From Prevotella sp. (GTDB taxonomy: Bacteria; Bacteroidota; Bacteroidia; Bacteroidales; Bacteroidaceae), in NCBI GenBank assembly GCA_016285075.1, contig JAEEQB010000001.1, forward strand, positions 62,001 through 126,000: a stretch of DNA of 64,000 nucleotides, read 5' to 3'. Shown here piece after piece: positions 52,803-64,000 of the stretch (within the stretch, counting starts at the first letter, position 1; each line of letters begins with the position of its first letter). The translations under genes were made by a program, and so were the position numbers. The notes beneath the pieces are model-generated. The model had not been told where the DNA came from and did not search any database. It worked only from the letters and a program-made list of their open reading frames with translations.

Positions 52803-53525
52803 ATGAACTCAAAAATGATCTTGAAGTTCCTGCGTGAGGTGATGAAAAACAATAACCGCCCGTGGTTCCAGGAACATAAAGCCGAATACGAAGCTGCCCG
52901 ACAGGAGTTTGAGCAGGGTATCGCTGCTGCTATCGGACGCATCATGACGTTCGATGAAGAGATCAAACATGTGACGGTAAAGGATACGACCTACCGTTTC
53001 TATCGTGACACACGTTTCTCTCCTGACAAGTCTCCCTATAAGAACCATTTCGGAGCCTATATCAATGCACATGGGAAAAAGGCATTGCGCGGTGGTTACT
53101 ATATCCATTTAGAGCCAGGCAACTGTCTGATGGCCGTGGGGAACTATTGGTTGCCAACGAATGTGCTGACCGCCTGTAGGAACGAGATAATGGGCAATAC
53201 AGAACAGTGGTTGAAGTGTGTGGGAAACGTCGATTTCAAGCGCTATTTCCTGAGCGATGCTCATGCCGAGAACCCATTCCTTGGCGAGCATTCCGGCAAT
53301 GGCTCGTCAGGGTTCGGGCTGGAGCGCCTGAAGACTTGTCCTTCAGGGTTCCCCAAGGACTGGGAACATGTGGAGTGGCTGAGGCTGAAGGACTACTGTG
53401 CCTGGCGTGGGGTGGAAGAGCGCTTCTTCGAGGGTGACCATTGGCTTGACGAGATGGAACGGGTGTTCCGGGCTGCCAAGCCTATGATGGATTTCGTGAA
53501 TGCAGTGATTGATGATTACGAATAA
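52803..53525 (+). CDS. DUF2461 (TIGR02453) family protein
   Basis: The 240 residues match DUF2461: ILKFLREVMKNNNRPWFQEHKAEYEAARQEFE described by segment at the N-terminus, then TYRFYRDTRFSPDKSPYKNHFGAYI, the strongest family signature, and GGYYIHLEPGNCLMAVGNYWLP. The protein is cytoplasmic and of unknown biochemical function. It lies within a run of carbohydrate genes but is a general housekeeping-type gene in this phylum, so its position may be incidental. Confidence 0.88.
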   Translation: MNSKMILKFLREVMKNNNRPWFQEHKAEYEAARQEFEQGIAAAIGRIMTFDEEIKHVTVKDTTYRFYRDTRFSPDKSPYKNHFGAYINAHGKKALRGGYYIHLEPGNCLMAVGNYWLPTNVLTACRNEIMGNTEQWLKCVGNVDFKRYFLSDAHAENPFLGEHSGNGSSGFGLERLKTCPSGFPKDWEHVEWLRLKDYCAWRGVEERFFEGDHWLDEMERVFRAAKPMMDFVNAVIDDYE

Positions 53526-53545
53526 AGAATAAAAAGTGATAGATT

Positions 53546-54669
53546 ATGAAGTTGAAATGCTGTGTGTTATTGTTGTTGGTGTCGTTGGTGGTATCAGCCA
53601 AGAGATGGACTCCAACAGATGTGGAACAAGTGATCAGGAAAGTGAATACCTATTGGCAGGCGAACAACAAGGCCGAGGTCAGGGCTTTTTGGGACAATGC
53701 CGCTTACCATACGGGTAACGTGGAGGTATACAAACTGCTGACCGACGAGCCCATGCTGGAGTATTCTCAGCGTTGGGCGGAACACAACCAGTGGAAGGGC
53801 GCTACAGAGACCGATCCTGCCAAGTGGAAGTACAAGAACTATGGTGAGGGTCAGGATTATGTGCTCTTTGGCGACTGGCAGATCTGCTTCCAGACCTATA
53901 TAGACCTGTATATGCTGAAACAGCGGAATGAGGAGAGAGTGGCACGCGCCAAGGAGGTGATGGGCTACGAGGCCGACTCCCAGGTGAACGACTACTGGTG
54001 GTGGGCCGATGCATTGTACATGGTGATGCCGGTGATGACCAAGATGTACAAGCTGACAGGCGACCGGAAGTATCTGGACAAACTGTATCACAATCTGCTT
54101 TACTCCGATTCAATCATGCTCGATGCCGAAACCGGCCTGTATTTCCGTGACGGGAAATACATCTATCCCAAGCACAAGACCGAGGCAGGCAAGAAAGATT
54201 TCTGGGCACGTGGCGACGGATGGGTGTTGGCAGGACTTGCCAAGGTCCTGCAGGATATGCCTGAGGATTATGTCCGCAAGCCTTGGTTTGTACATAAGTT
54301 CACCCGTATGGCCCATTCTGTTGCCCAGTTGCAACAGCCCGAAGGGTTCTGGACCCGTTCAATGATGGATCCTCACCAGGCACCGGGTCCCGAGACTTCT
54401 GGAACGGCTTTCTTCTGCTATGGCCTGCTCTGGGGGGTGAACCATGGTTACTTGCGCCATCAGGAGTTCGACCCAGTGATAGAGCGTGCGTGGAAGTATC
54501 TGACGGAGACAGCCTTGCAGAAGGATGGCAAGGTGGGCTATGTGCAGCCCATAGGTGAACGTGCCATTCCCGGTCAGAAGGTCGATGCCAACAGTCAGGC
54601 CAACTTCGGTGTGGGGGCATTCCTCCTGGCTGCATGTGAATACTACAGGAAACTGAAGAGTGGGAAGTA

Positions 54670-54670
<1 letters not shown>
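53546..54670 (+). CDS. GH105 unsaturated rhamnogalacturonyl/glucuronyl hydrolase
   Basis: A signal peptide (MKLKCCVLLLLVSLVVSA) and an (alpha/alpha)6 barrel identify a GH88/GH105 enzyme that removes 4,5-unsaturated uronic acid from lyase products. The two key Asp residues are in YWWWADALYMVMPVM and DFWARGDGWVLAGLAKVL. FWTRSMMDPHQAPGPETSGTAFF and ANSQANFGVGAFLLAACEYY also fit the family. Its stop overlaps the next start by one base (TAATG). With the lyase-like gene that follows, the order suggests sequential breakdown of a pectic or uronic polymer. Confidence 0.92.
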
Positions 54671-59594
<4,924 letters not shown>

Positions 59595-59619
59595 TGATAT
59601 ATAAACAGAATAGAAGAAA

Positions 59620-60927
59620 ATGAAAGCAACACCGATTCAGAAAGAGATTGTCGACGGACTCATTGCCGACCTTGGCATCCAGGATTTTGCCAAGGCAACG
59701 ATTCGTGAGGTAAAACAAGTGGCAGCAAAGGCCGAACAGGCCTCGGGTGTAGAGTTCATCAAGATGGAGATGGGCATTCCCGGTCTTCCTGCAGCGCAGG
59801 TAGGCGTGGATGCCCAGATCCAGGCACTGAAAGACGGCATAGCCCATTCCTATCCCGACATCCAGGGACTGCCAGAGCTGAAGAAACAGGCATCGCGTTT
59901 CGTCAAGGCCTTTATCGGCGTGGACATTGCTGCCGAGGGCTGTGTGCCGGTGACTGGCAGCATGCAGGGAACGTTTGCCTCGTTCCTTACCTGCTCGCAG
60001 TGCTGTCCCGAGAAGGACACGGTACTCTTCATCGACCCCGGGTTCCCTGTGCAGAAGATGCAGCTGCAGGTGATGGGCGTGAAATACAAGACGTTCGATG
60101 TCTATGGCTATCGGGGCGACAAGCTGGGTCCCAAGGTTGAGAGCTATCTTGAACAGGGGAACATCTGTGCCATTGTCTACTCCAATCCCAACAACCCCTC
60201 GTGGATCTGTCTGCGTGAGGAGGAACTGCAGGAGATAGGCCGTCTGGCCACCAAGTACGACGTGGTGGTGATGGAAGACCTGGCCTATTTCGCCATGGAT
60301 TTCCGTCGCGACCTCTCCACACCCTTCCAGCCGCCTTATCAGGCCACCGTGGCCCGTTATACAGACAACTACATGCTGCTCATCAGTGGTTCAAAGGCGT
60401 TCAGCTATGCCGGCGAGCGTATCGGTGTGGTTTGCATCTCCAATCAGCTGTTCCACCGCCATTTCCCGTCGTTGGCAGCGCGCTACGAGGGTCTGCCCTT
60501 CGGACTGGTGTTCTCCACCCGCATGCTCTATGCACTGAGCAGCGGCACAAGCCATTCGGCACAGTATGCCTTGGCCGCCATGTTGCGGGCAGCTGCCGAT
60601 GGCACGTACGATTTCCGTAGCGAGGTGGCTGTCTATGGAGAACGGGCCAAGAAACTCAAGGAGATATTCTGCCGTCATGGTTTCATCATTGTCTACGACC
60701 GTGACCTTGACGAGCCTGTTGCCGATGGATTCTACTTCACCATTGGCTATCCGGGAATGACCTCCGGTCAGCTGGCCCATGAGCTGATGTACTACGGCGT
60801 GTCGGCCATCTGCCTCATCACCTGCGGTTCCGAGCAGGAAGGCCTTCGCGTCTGCACCTCCTTCATCGAGGACCATCAGTACCAGCAGTTGGACGAGCGG
60901 ATGGCAGTCTTCCAGGAGAACCACTAA
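59620..60927 (+). CDS. PLP-dependent class I/II aminotransferase
   Basis: A fold-type I aminotransferase of 435 residues with YSNPNNPSW (substrate and cofactor contact), VVMEDLAYFAMDF (Asp to the pyridine nitrogen), and SGSKAFSYAGERIGVV (Schiff-base Lys). The C-terminal domain includes the conserved Arg in EQEGLRVCTSF. No signal peptide: cytoplasmic. It is 25 bases after the GH2 gene and could be transcribed with it, though its role, likely amino acid metabolism, is separate. Specific amino donor not determined. A perfect hairpin follows at 60953-60977. Confidence 0.88.
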   Translation: MKATPIQKEIVDGLIADLGIQDFAKATIREVKQVAAKAEQASGVEFIKMEMGIPGLPAAQVGVDAQIQALKDGIAHSYPDIQGLPELKKQASRFVKAFIGVDIAAEGCVPVTGSMQGTFASFLTCSQCCPEKDTVLFIDPGFPVQKMQLQVMGVKYKTFDVYGYRGDKLGPKVESYLEQGNICAIVYSNPNNPSWICLREEELQEIGRLATKYDVVVMEDLAYFAMDFRRDLSTPFQPPYQATVARYTDNYMLLISGSKAFSYAGERIGVVCISNQLFHRHFPSLAARYEGLPFGLVFSTRMLYALSSGTSHSAQYALAAMLRAAADGTYDFRSEVAVYGERAKKLKEIFCRHGFIIVYDRDLDEPVADGFYFTIGYPGMTSGQLAHELMYYGVSAICLITCGSEQEGLRVCTSFIEDHQYQQLDERMAVFQENH

Positions 60928-60952
60928 CCGGGAACAACGCTTTTTTGAAAAC

Positions 60953-60977
60953 TTTATTCTGTATCACACAGAATAAA
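60953..60977 (+). terminator. Hairpin after the aminotransferase gene
   Basis: TTTATTCTGT and ACAGAATAAA form a perfect 10-bp stem with an ATCAC loop, 25 bases after the stop codon. It is AT-rich and without a T-run; it is a probable terminator or the outer part of the adjacent REP-like element. Confidence 0.5.
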
Positions 60978-60980
60978 TAA

Positions 60981-61038
60981 AAGGAGACAGGTTCTTGATT
61001 CCCCCCGAGGAGTCCAAGAACCTGTCCCCTTGATTCTG
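60981..61038. repeat. REP-like inverted repeat near the transposase gene
   Basis: Arms of 16 bases (60981-60996, 61016-61031; core ACAGGTTCTT/AAGAACCTGT) match at 15 of 16 positions around a 19-base loop. The block continues as TGATTCTG to 61038. The 19-mer ACCTGTCCCCTTGATTCTG (61020-61038) also occurs at 24769-24787. CTTGATTC is present in both arms' neighbourhoods. It lies about 360 bases from the 3' end of the RAYT gene, in the position expected of its substrate. Confidence 0.7.
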
Positions 61039-61380
61039 TCACGCCAGTGGCGGCCTTCAGGTTGTCGATATAGGGCTTCAGGGCTTCATCGTAGGCCTTG
61101 TCGTAATTACCAAACACACCGATCTCTCCTCCTCTCTCCCTCGGGCACAGTAGCCAGGCAGAGGCGTGAAATGGGGCCGTCGGTCAGCACGTTGTGGAAG
61201 AAGCGTATCACCTTCGAACCCGTTGTGTTGGCGTTCCAGTTCAGGTGAAGGCTCCTGCCTCCCGTCACGCTTTGTGTGCTGGCACGTTCGGATTCGAAGT
61301 CGTTGGTCTCGTCGTCGCACATCTTAGGGTGGTGAACTGGTTGCTGCGGCCTGAGCAACCCTCTATCTTGTCCCACTGCG
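61039..61380 (-). pseudogene. Degenerate coding remnant of unknown family
   Basis: Two minus-strand frames appear to be parts of one former gene. The first (61376-61107) reads NDFESERASTQSVTGGRSLH...IRFFHNVLTDGPISRL. The second (61117-61040) continues as VFGNYDKAYDEALKPYIDNL. They need a frameshift near 61110 to join and lack a start. I do not recognise the family. It ends against the REP-like element at 61038, which may mark the deletion border. Confidence 0.4.
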
Positions 61381-61401
61381 CCAACAAAGAGTCTTTTTTT
61401 T

Positions 61402-62577
61402 TCAAAAAGCCGCGCCTACCAGTACGGCATTGGTGGTGGTACAGATTTCGGCAGCGAGTTCATTCAGCCAGTGGAAACGGGCATAGTCTGTCACCTCCTT
61501 ATCAAGCTCCCAAGGATACAAGATAAGCAGCGAGCCCCGTGCACATGCATTGAAGCGTCGCAGTTCCGGTTTCCAGTACTGTCCGATTGGTTCCTTCTGT
61601 AATTGTATCACGGGCAGTCCCTCGTCGATGGCAGCATTCACCACCAGCTTTTCGCCCTTCGATATGCTCGGCGATACCAGCACCACCCCCTCGCGTGCTT
61701 CGCTCAGCTGGCGCGTGTTTTCCCTTCGGTACCACTCCGTTTGTTCAGTGGGCAGCCCCGTATTCTTGTCGCGCCGGTGATAGAACACCTGTTCCTTCTC
61801 CGCGCGCTTCAGCAAGAAAAGAGCTCCGAAAGCCGCATAATCGTGGGTGTTGATACGCAGATGCAGCCGTCGCTCCATCAGCTGCGGCAGTTGCCGCCGC
61901 ATGAGTGCCCGTAGGGGGTTGTCGCTCATATAGCGCTTAATGTTCTCCAGCATCCCCGGCCGTCGGATAATGCGGTCGTGATAGCCGCGCTCAAACAGCG
62001 GCGCCCTCGTGTTTACCGCAGCTGACGCTACGGGAACGACCGCCGCTGTTCCTGCCGCCGCTGTTCCTGCCGTTGCTGTACCTGCCGCCGCTGTACCTGC
62101 TGCCGATGTTCCTGCTGCGTCAGCAGCAGTCTTTTCAGTGATGTTCCCTCCCGCCTCCATCTGTGCCCACCAAGCGCGCGAGCAGCCGCCCATAAAGCTG
62201 CCTATGATATGGCCCAGCCGCTTTCCTTTCGGCAGTGGTTCTCTAACATAAAGCAGCAGATGCAGATGGTCGGGCATGAGAGCCGCCTGCCACAGCTCTA
62301 TCTGACGATAGAATCGGTGTATCTTCGGCAGTTCCTCATCTAGCACAACGCTACCAAGACGGTTGGGAACAATATGCGGAAAAGCAGCCGATCCCCGCTT
62401 GGCTCTAATATCCCCCTCCAAATGTCCGAAAAGCCCTTTTCTACCCTCTATACAAAGGGTAACCATATACAGCCCTGTAGCGCCATAGTCGCGCCATTCA
62501 GCACGACGGTGCTGACTATGCTGGATATCATAAGGCTTCAATCCCCGGCGTATCAATTCTTCTTTAGAGGTTGTCAT
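61402..62577 (-). CDS. REP-associated tyrosine transposase (RAYT) with C-terminal Rossmann/SLOG-like domain
   Basis: This 391-residue protein starts with a Y1/IS200-like transposase fold. The metal-binding His-hydrophobe-His is at His104/His106 in ALMPDHLHLLLYV, and the catalytic Tyr at about Tyr199 in LFERGYHDRIIRRPG with the following ENIKRYMSDNPLRAL helix, as in RAYT proteins. Between them a pentapeptide repeat of Ala-Gly-Thr (about 151-180) fills the linker. Residues about 245-385 form an added domain with VVLVSPSISKGEKLVVNAAI, EGLPVIQLQ and ACARGSLLILYPWE, resembling the DprA/SLOG Rossmann fold. All catalytic residues are present, so it may be active. No neighbouring terminal repeats typical of an IS were found. 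Confidence 0.86.
   Translation of the reverse strand: MTTSKEELIRRGLKPYDIQHSQHRRAEWRDYGATGLYMVTLCIEGRKGLFGHLEGDIRAKRGSAAFPHIVPNRLGSVVLDEELPKIHRFYRQIELWQAALMPDHLHLLLYVREPLPKGKRLGHIIGSFMGGCSRAWWAQMEAGGNITEKTAADAAGTSAAGTAAAGTATAGTAAAGTAAVVPVASAAVNTRAPLFERGYHDRIIRRPGMLENIKRYMSDNPLRALMRRQLPQLMERRLHLRINTHDYAAFGALFLLKRAEKEQVFYHRRDKNTGLPTEQTEWYRRENTRQLSEAREGVVLVSPSISKGEKLVVNAAIDEGLPVIQLQKEPIGQYWKPELRRFNACARGSLLILYPWELDKEVTDYARFHWLNELAAEICTTTNAVLVGAAF
62042..62116. repeat. 15-bp tandem repeat inside the RAYT gene
   Basis: Five contiguous 15-base units start at 62042, 62057, 62072, 62087 and 62102 (consensus GCCGCTGTTCCTGCC on the plus strand). The first two are identical, the rest differ by one to three bases. 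They encode Ala-Gly-Thr-Ala-Ala units on the minus strand, between the catalytic His and Tyr motifs. Being a multiple of three, copy-number change keeps the frame. Confidence 0.92.
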
Positions 62578-62602
62578 ATTGTGCGTTCGATTCTATTGTG
62601 CG

Positions 62603-62631
62603 CAAATGTACATAAAAAACTTGAATTACAA
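62603..62631 (-). promoter_or_regulatory. Promoter of the RAYT gene
   Basis: TACATTTG (62610-62603) with TTG at 62631-62629, 18 bases upstream. The start codon is 25 bases after the -7 box. Spacing is slightly short but the -7 match is full. Confidence 0.6.
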
Positions 62632-62702
62632 GCCAGTCCAATAAAGAATTTATATTTTCTTTAGAGGAAAGATGGTCATAATAATTGAACATCACAAATT
62701 AT

Positions 62703-63017
62703 TCATGAAAATAGATACAAATGTACGTAACGCTTTCTTTCGCCATGTTTTATTGTTGCATAGCTCTGAGGAAAAAGAGATTTTTGAACTCCTAAATATG
62801 TTTCTGTATCTGTCTTCTCTTTCAAAGCACCTTTTACTTCTCCTTTCTTCTCTGCTGTCTCCAGTGTGCTCGTATAGTCCCAATACTCCTTCTGGCTGGC
62901 CTCATACTGCCGATGCTCTGCGTCAGAATACTTGGCAATCTCTGCCTGCGGATTGATATATCTTTCACTTGTATCGTCTGACATAATCGTTCTGTTTGTT
63001 GTTCTGCTGTAGTACAC
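62703..63017 (-). pseudogene. Fragment of a PD-(D/E)XK (Rpn-type) transposase-like protein
   Basis: The readable part, IAKYSDAEHRQYEASQKEYWDYTSTLETAEKKGEVKGALKEK in segments, matches the C-terminal helical stretch that follows the nuclease core in Rpn/PDDEXK_2 proteins of Bacteroidetes, where a run of Glu/Lys/Gly repeats is usual. The nuclease core itself is missing upstream and the Glu/Gly run breaks off into unrelated sequence (YLGVQKSLFPQS). A short ATG-led frame remains (63017 or 62984), but no function is expected. Confidence 0.6.
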
Positions 63018-63113
63018 AGCGGAAACGCCCCTGCTATGCTATGTCTCTGCAATTATACAAATAGTTTTCGAAAGTACAAACGAAGAGCCGTTTTTTCAAA
63101 AAGCCTCTTCGTC

Positions 63114-63580
63114 TCACAAGCGTCTTTTCATGCGTATTTTCTCTTGGATTTCGTAAAAATGTGGGTCTTCCGAGGCTTTTGGATTGGTTTTTGCATAGGT
63201 TTCCACCTTCTGCGAAAAGCAGAGAATGCTGTCACGGCGGCGGGAATCCAAGGCCTGTTCCAGTCTGCTGCCAGGCTGTACTTCCGCGGAAGCCTTCGGA
63301 TGGAGGTCGCGCCAGTGGGCATAGAACTTCACGGCATCATCATAGATGCCCGTATCATCGCTCATGCGGCTGCTACCCCTCAGTATCATCTCCTCCAGCG
63401 AGCCCCCAGTTCCTTGCGGCCCGCCTTTGTGTATCCAGACAGTTCGCCGAGGTGCACGACCGTGCGCTTGCGGATCTTGCCATCCGCATCGCGCCAGTTA
63501 TCTGAGAGACGGTAGTAGTCATACTTCTCTATCGTCCCGTCCGGCCTTTGCCTGTATTTCGGTATCCTGCTAATGAACAC
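63114..63580 (-). pseudogene. N-terminal fragment of an IS1634/IS4-type transposase, frameshifted
   Basis: From ATG 63580 the first 64 residues (MFISRIPKYRQRPDGTIEKY, YYRLSDNWRDADGKIRKRTV, VHLGELSGYTK) are the typical start of IS1634-like transposases. The frame stops at 63386, while the sequence continues in another frame (MILRGSSRMSDDTGIYDDAV...) to 63114. Joining them requires one frameshift near 63387. The catalytic DDE domain is absent, so this is a decayed relic. It has kept a perfect promoter at 63586-63617. Confidence 0.65.
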
Positions 63581-63585
63581 GGCTG

Positions 63586-63617
63586 CAAAGGTAGTGACTA
63601 TTTAACAAATCACCAAA
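63586..63617 (-). promoter_or_regulatory. Promoter of the transposase relic
   Basis: TTTG (63617-63614) and TACCTTTG (63593-63586) are 20 bases apart, and the ATG at 63580 follows 5 bases after the -7 box, so the RNA would be essentially leaderless. Confidence 0.75.
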
Positions 63618-63848
63618 CGCCTGGAGGCCCTACAGGAGGGGGTAAACGCAATGAATGCCTCTCTCTGTAAGCAATATTTAGCAAAAAAGGGGACTATAAA
63701 GGCACCTGGAGGATGAAAACGTATGGATTTTAGCAATTTTTCAGAAGTGTAATTCAACACTCGCTGCAATGTGGGTTAAGATGGGTTATAAACGCAATCG
63801 TAACAGCAGGGAATCGCTCTTCCGTATCGAAGAGAAATAGTCCCTAAA

Positions 63849-63935
63849 AGTAAAACAACTTGTTTTACTATCGTTCAGATGCCTTTAATGATGGGAAAAA
63901 ACGCTCTCTTTGACAGTAAAACAAGTTGTTTTACT
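63849..63935. repeat. Two identical-arm 21-bp palindromes
   Basis: AGTAAAACAA-C-TTGTTTTACT at 63849-63869 and AGTAAAACAA-G-TTGTTTTACT at 63915-63935 are perfect palindromes differing only at the centre base, with starts 66 bases apart. They lie in the gene-free end of the window (63618-64000). A direct repeat GTGTAAG(TCA)GTGTAAG follows at about 63939-63955. Operator sites or short hairpins are both possible. Confidence 0.85.
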
Positions 63936-64000
63936 TTAGTGTAAGTCAGTGTAAGATATATAAAACATTACACACATATTAAACTGCTGATATAAAGTCG

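Noticed and set aside
60863..61117. 84-residue minus-strand gene
   Set aside because: It crosses the aminotransferase 3' end and the REP-like hairpin; only a short piece looks coding and is treated as a relic.

Overview
The window reads as a chromosomal segment of a Bacteroidales bacterium, most likely Prevotella or a close relative. The grounds are: repeated promoters of the Bacteroidetes form TTTG-N19/20-TAnnTTTG, almost no strong Shine-Dalgarno sites, a Rho with a very long acidic/basic disordered insertion, a BamD/omega-like/DUF4293 operon, a putative porin, secreted proteins ending in short Gly-Arg-Arg/Gly-Lys-Lys tails, a MetH without the reactivation domain, a smalltalk micro-protein next to an HU-like gene, and many secreted plant-polysaccharide enzymes. 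No tRNA, rRNA or CRISPR array was recognised by eye.

Layout. 1-3060: end of a leucine operon (leuC partial, leuD, a LeuA/CimA-type synthase), overlapping tail to tail with rho (3047-5062). 5063-7739: repeat-rich area with a truncated surface protein gene, an opposed smalltalk micro-gene and a truncated HU-like gene. 7740-10902: glmS and a hybrid REC-kinase. 10918-17358 (minus): TolC, MacA-type adaptor, MacB ATPase and permease, then a LytS-type kinase and LytTR regulator, apparently one self-contained efflux and sensing operon. 17477-22416: two-domain GH43 enzyme, divergent from two secreted esterase-type alpha/beta hydrolases. 22417-25945: acid phosphatase, a 5'-truncated ABC exporter, and a dense set of intergenic repeats. 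25946-31953: DMP19 protein, smpB, metH, HAD phosphatase, GHL10 glycosidase. 31958-38896: S9 peptidase, then fur-purA-hisS-CE12 esterase. 38898-40461 (minus): bamD, omega-like, DUF4293. 40902-43957 (minus): TPR/HTH signalling protein and small secreted proteins. 44374-49733: uvrB, DUF4468, membrane peptide, porin. 49805-60927: menA divergent from a run of HD protein, GH5 mannanase, DUF2461, GH105, heparinase-like lyase, GH2 beta-galactosidase and an aminotransferase. 60928-64000: mobile-element graveyard with an intact REP-associated tyrosine transposase (RAYT) fused to a Rossmann-like C-terminal domain.

How the genes fit together. The carbohydrate genes (GH43, CE-type esterases, GH105, heparinase-like lyase, GH2, GH5, CE12) point to periplasmic breakdown of hemicellulose and pectin side chains, with no SusC/SusD pair in view. 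The housekeeping genes are ordinary for the phylum.

The least explained signals are non-coding. At least five intergenic arrays share a 22-bp period but have unrelated unit sequences, and one more has an 11-bp period. There is a perfect 33-bp inverted repeat with an 8-nt loop, a 75-bp tandem array in which every unit carries a complete promoter, and a REP-like family that shares a 19-mer between a site near the RAYT and a site inside an ABC transporter reading frame. All coordinates and motif matches were read by eye, and homology statements rest on family recognition, not on database searches.
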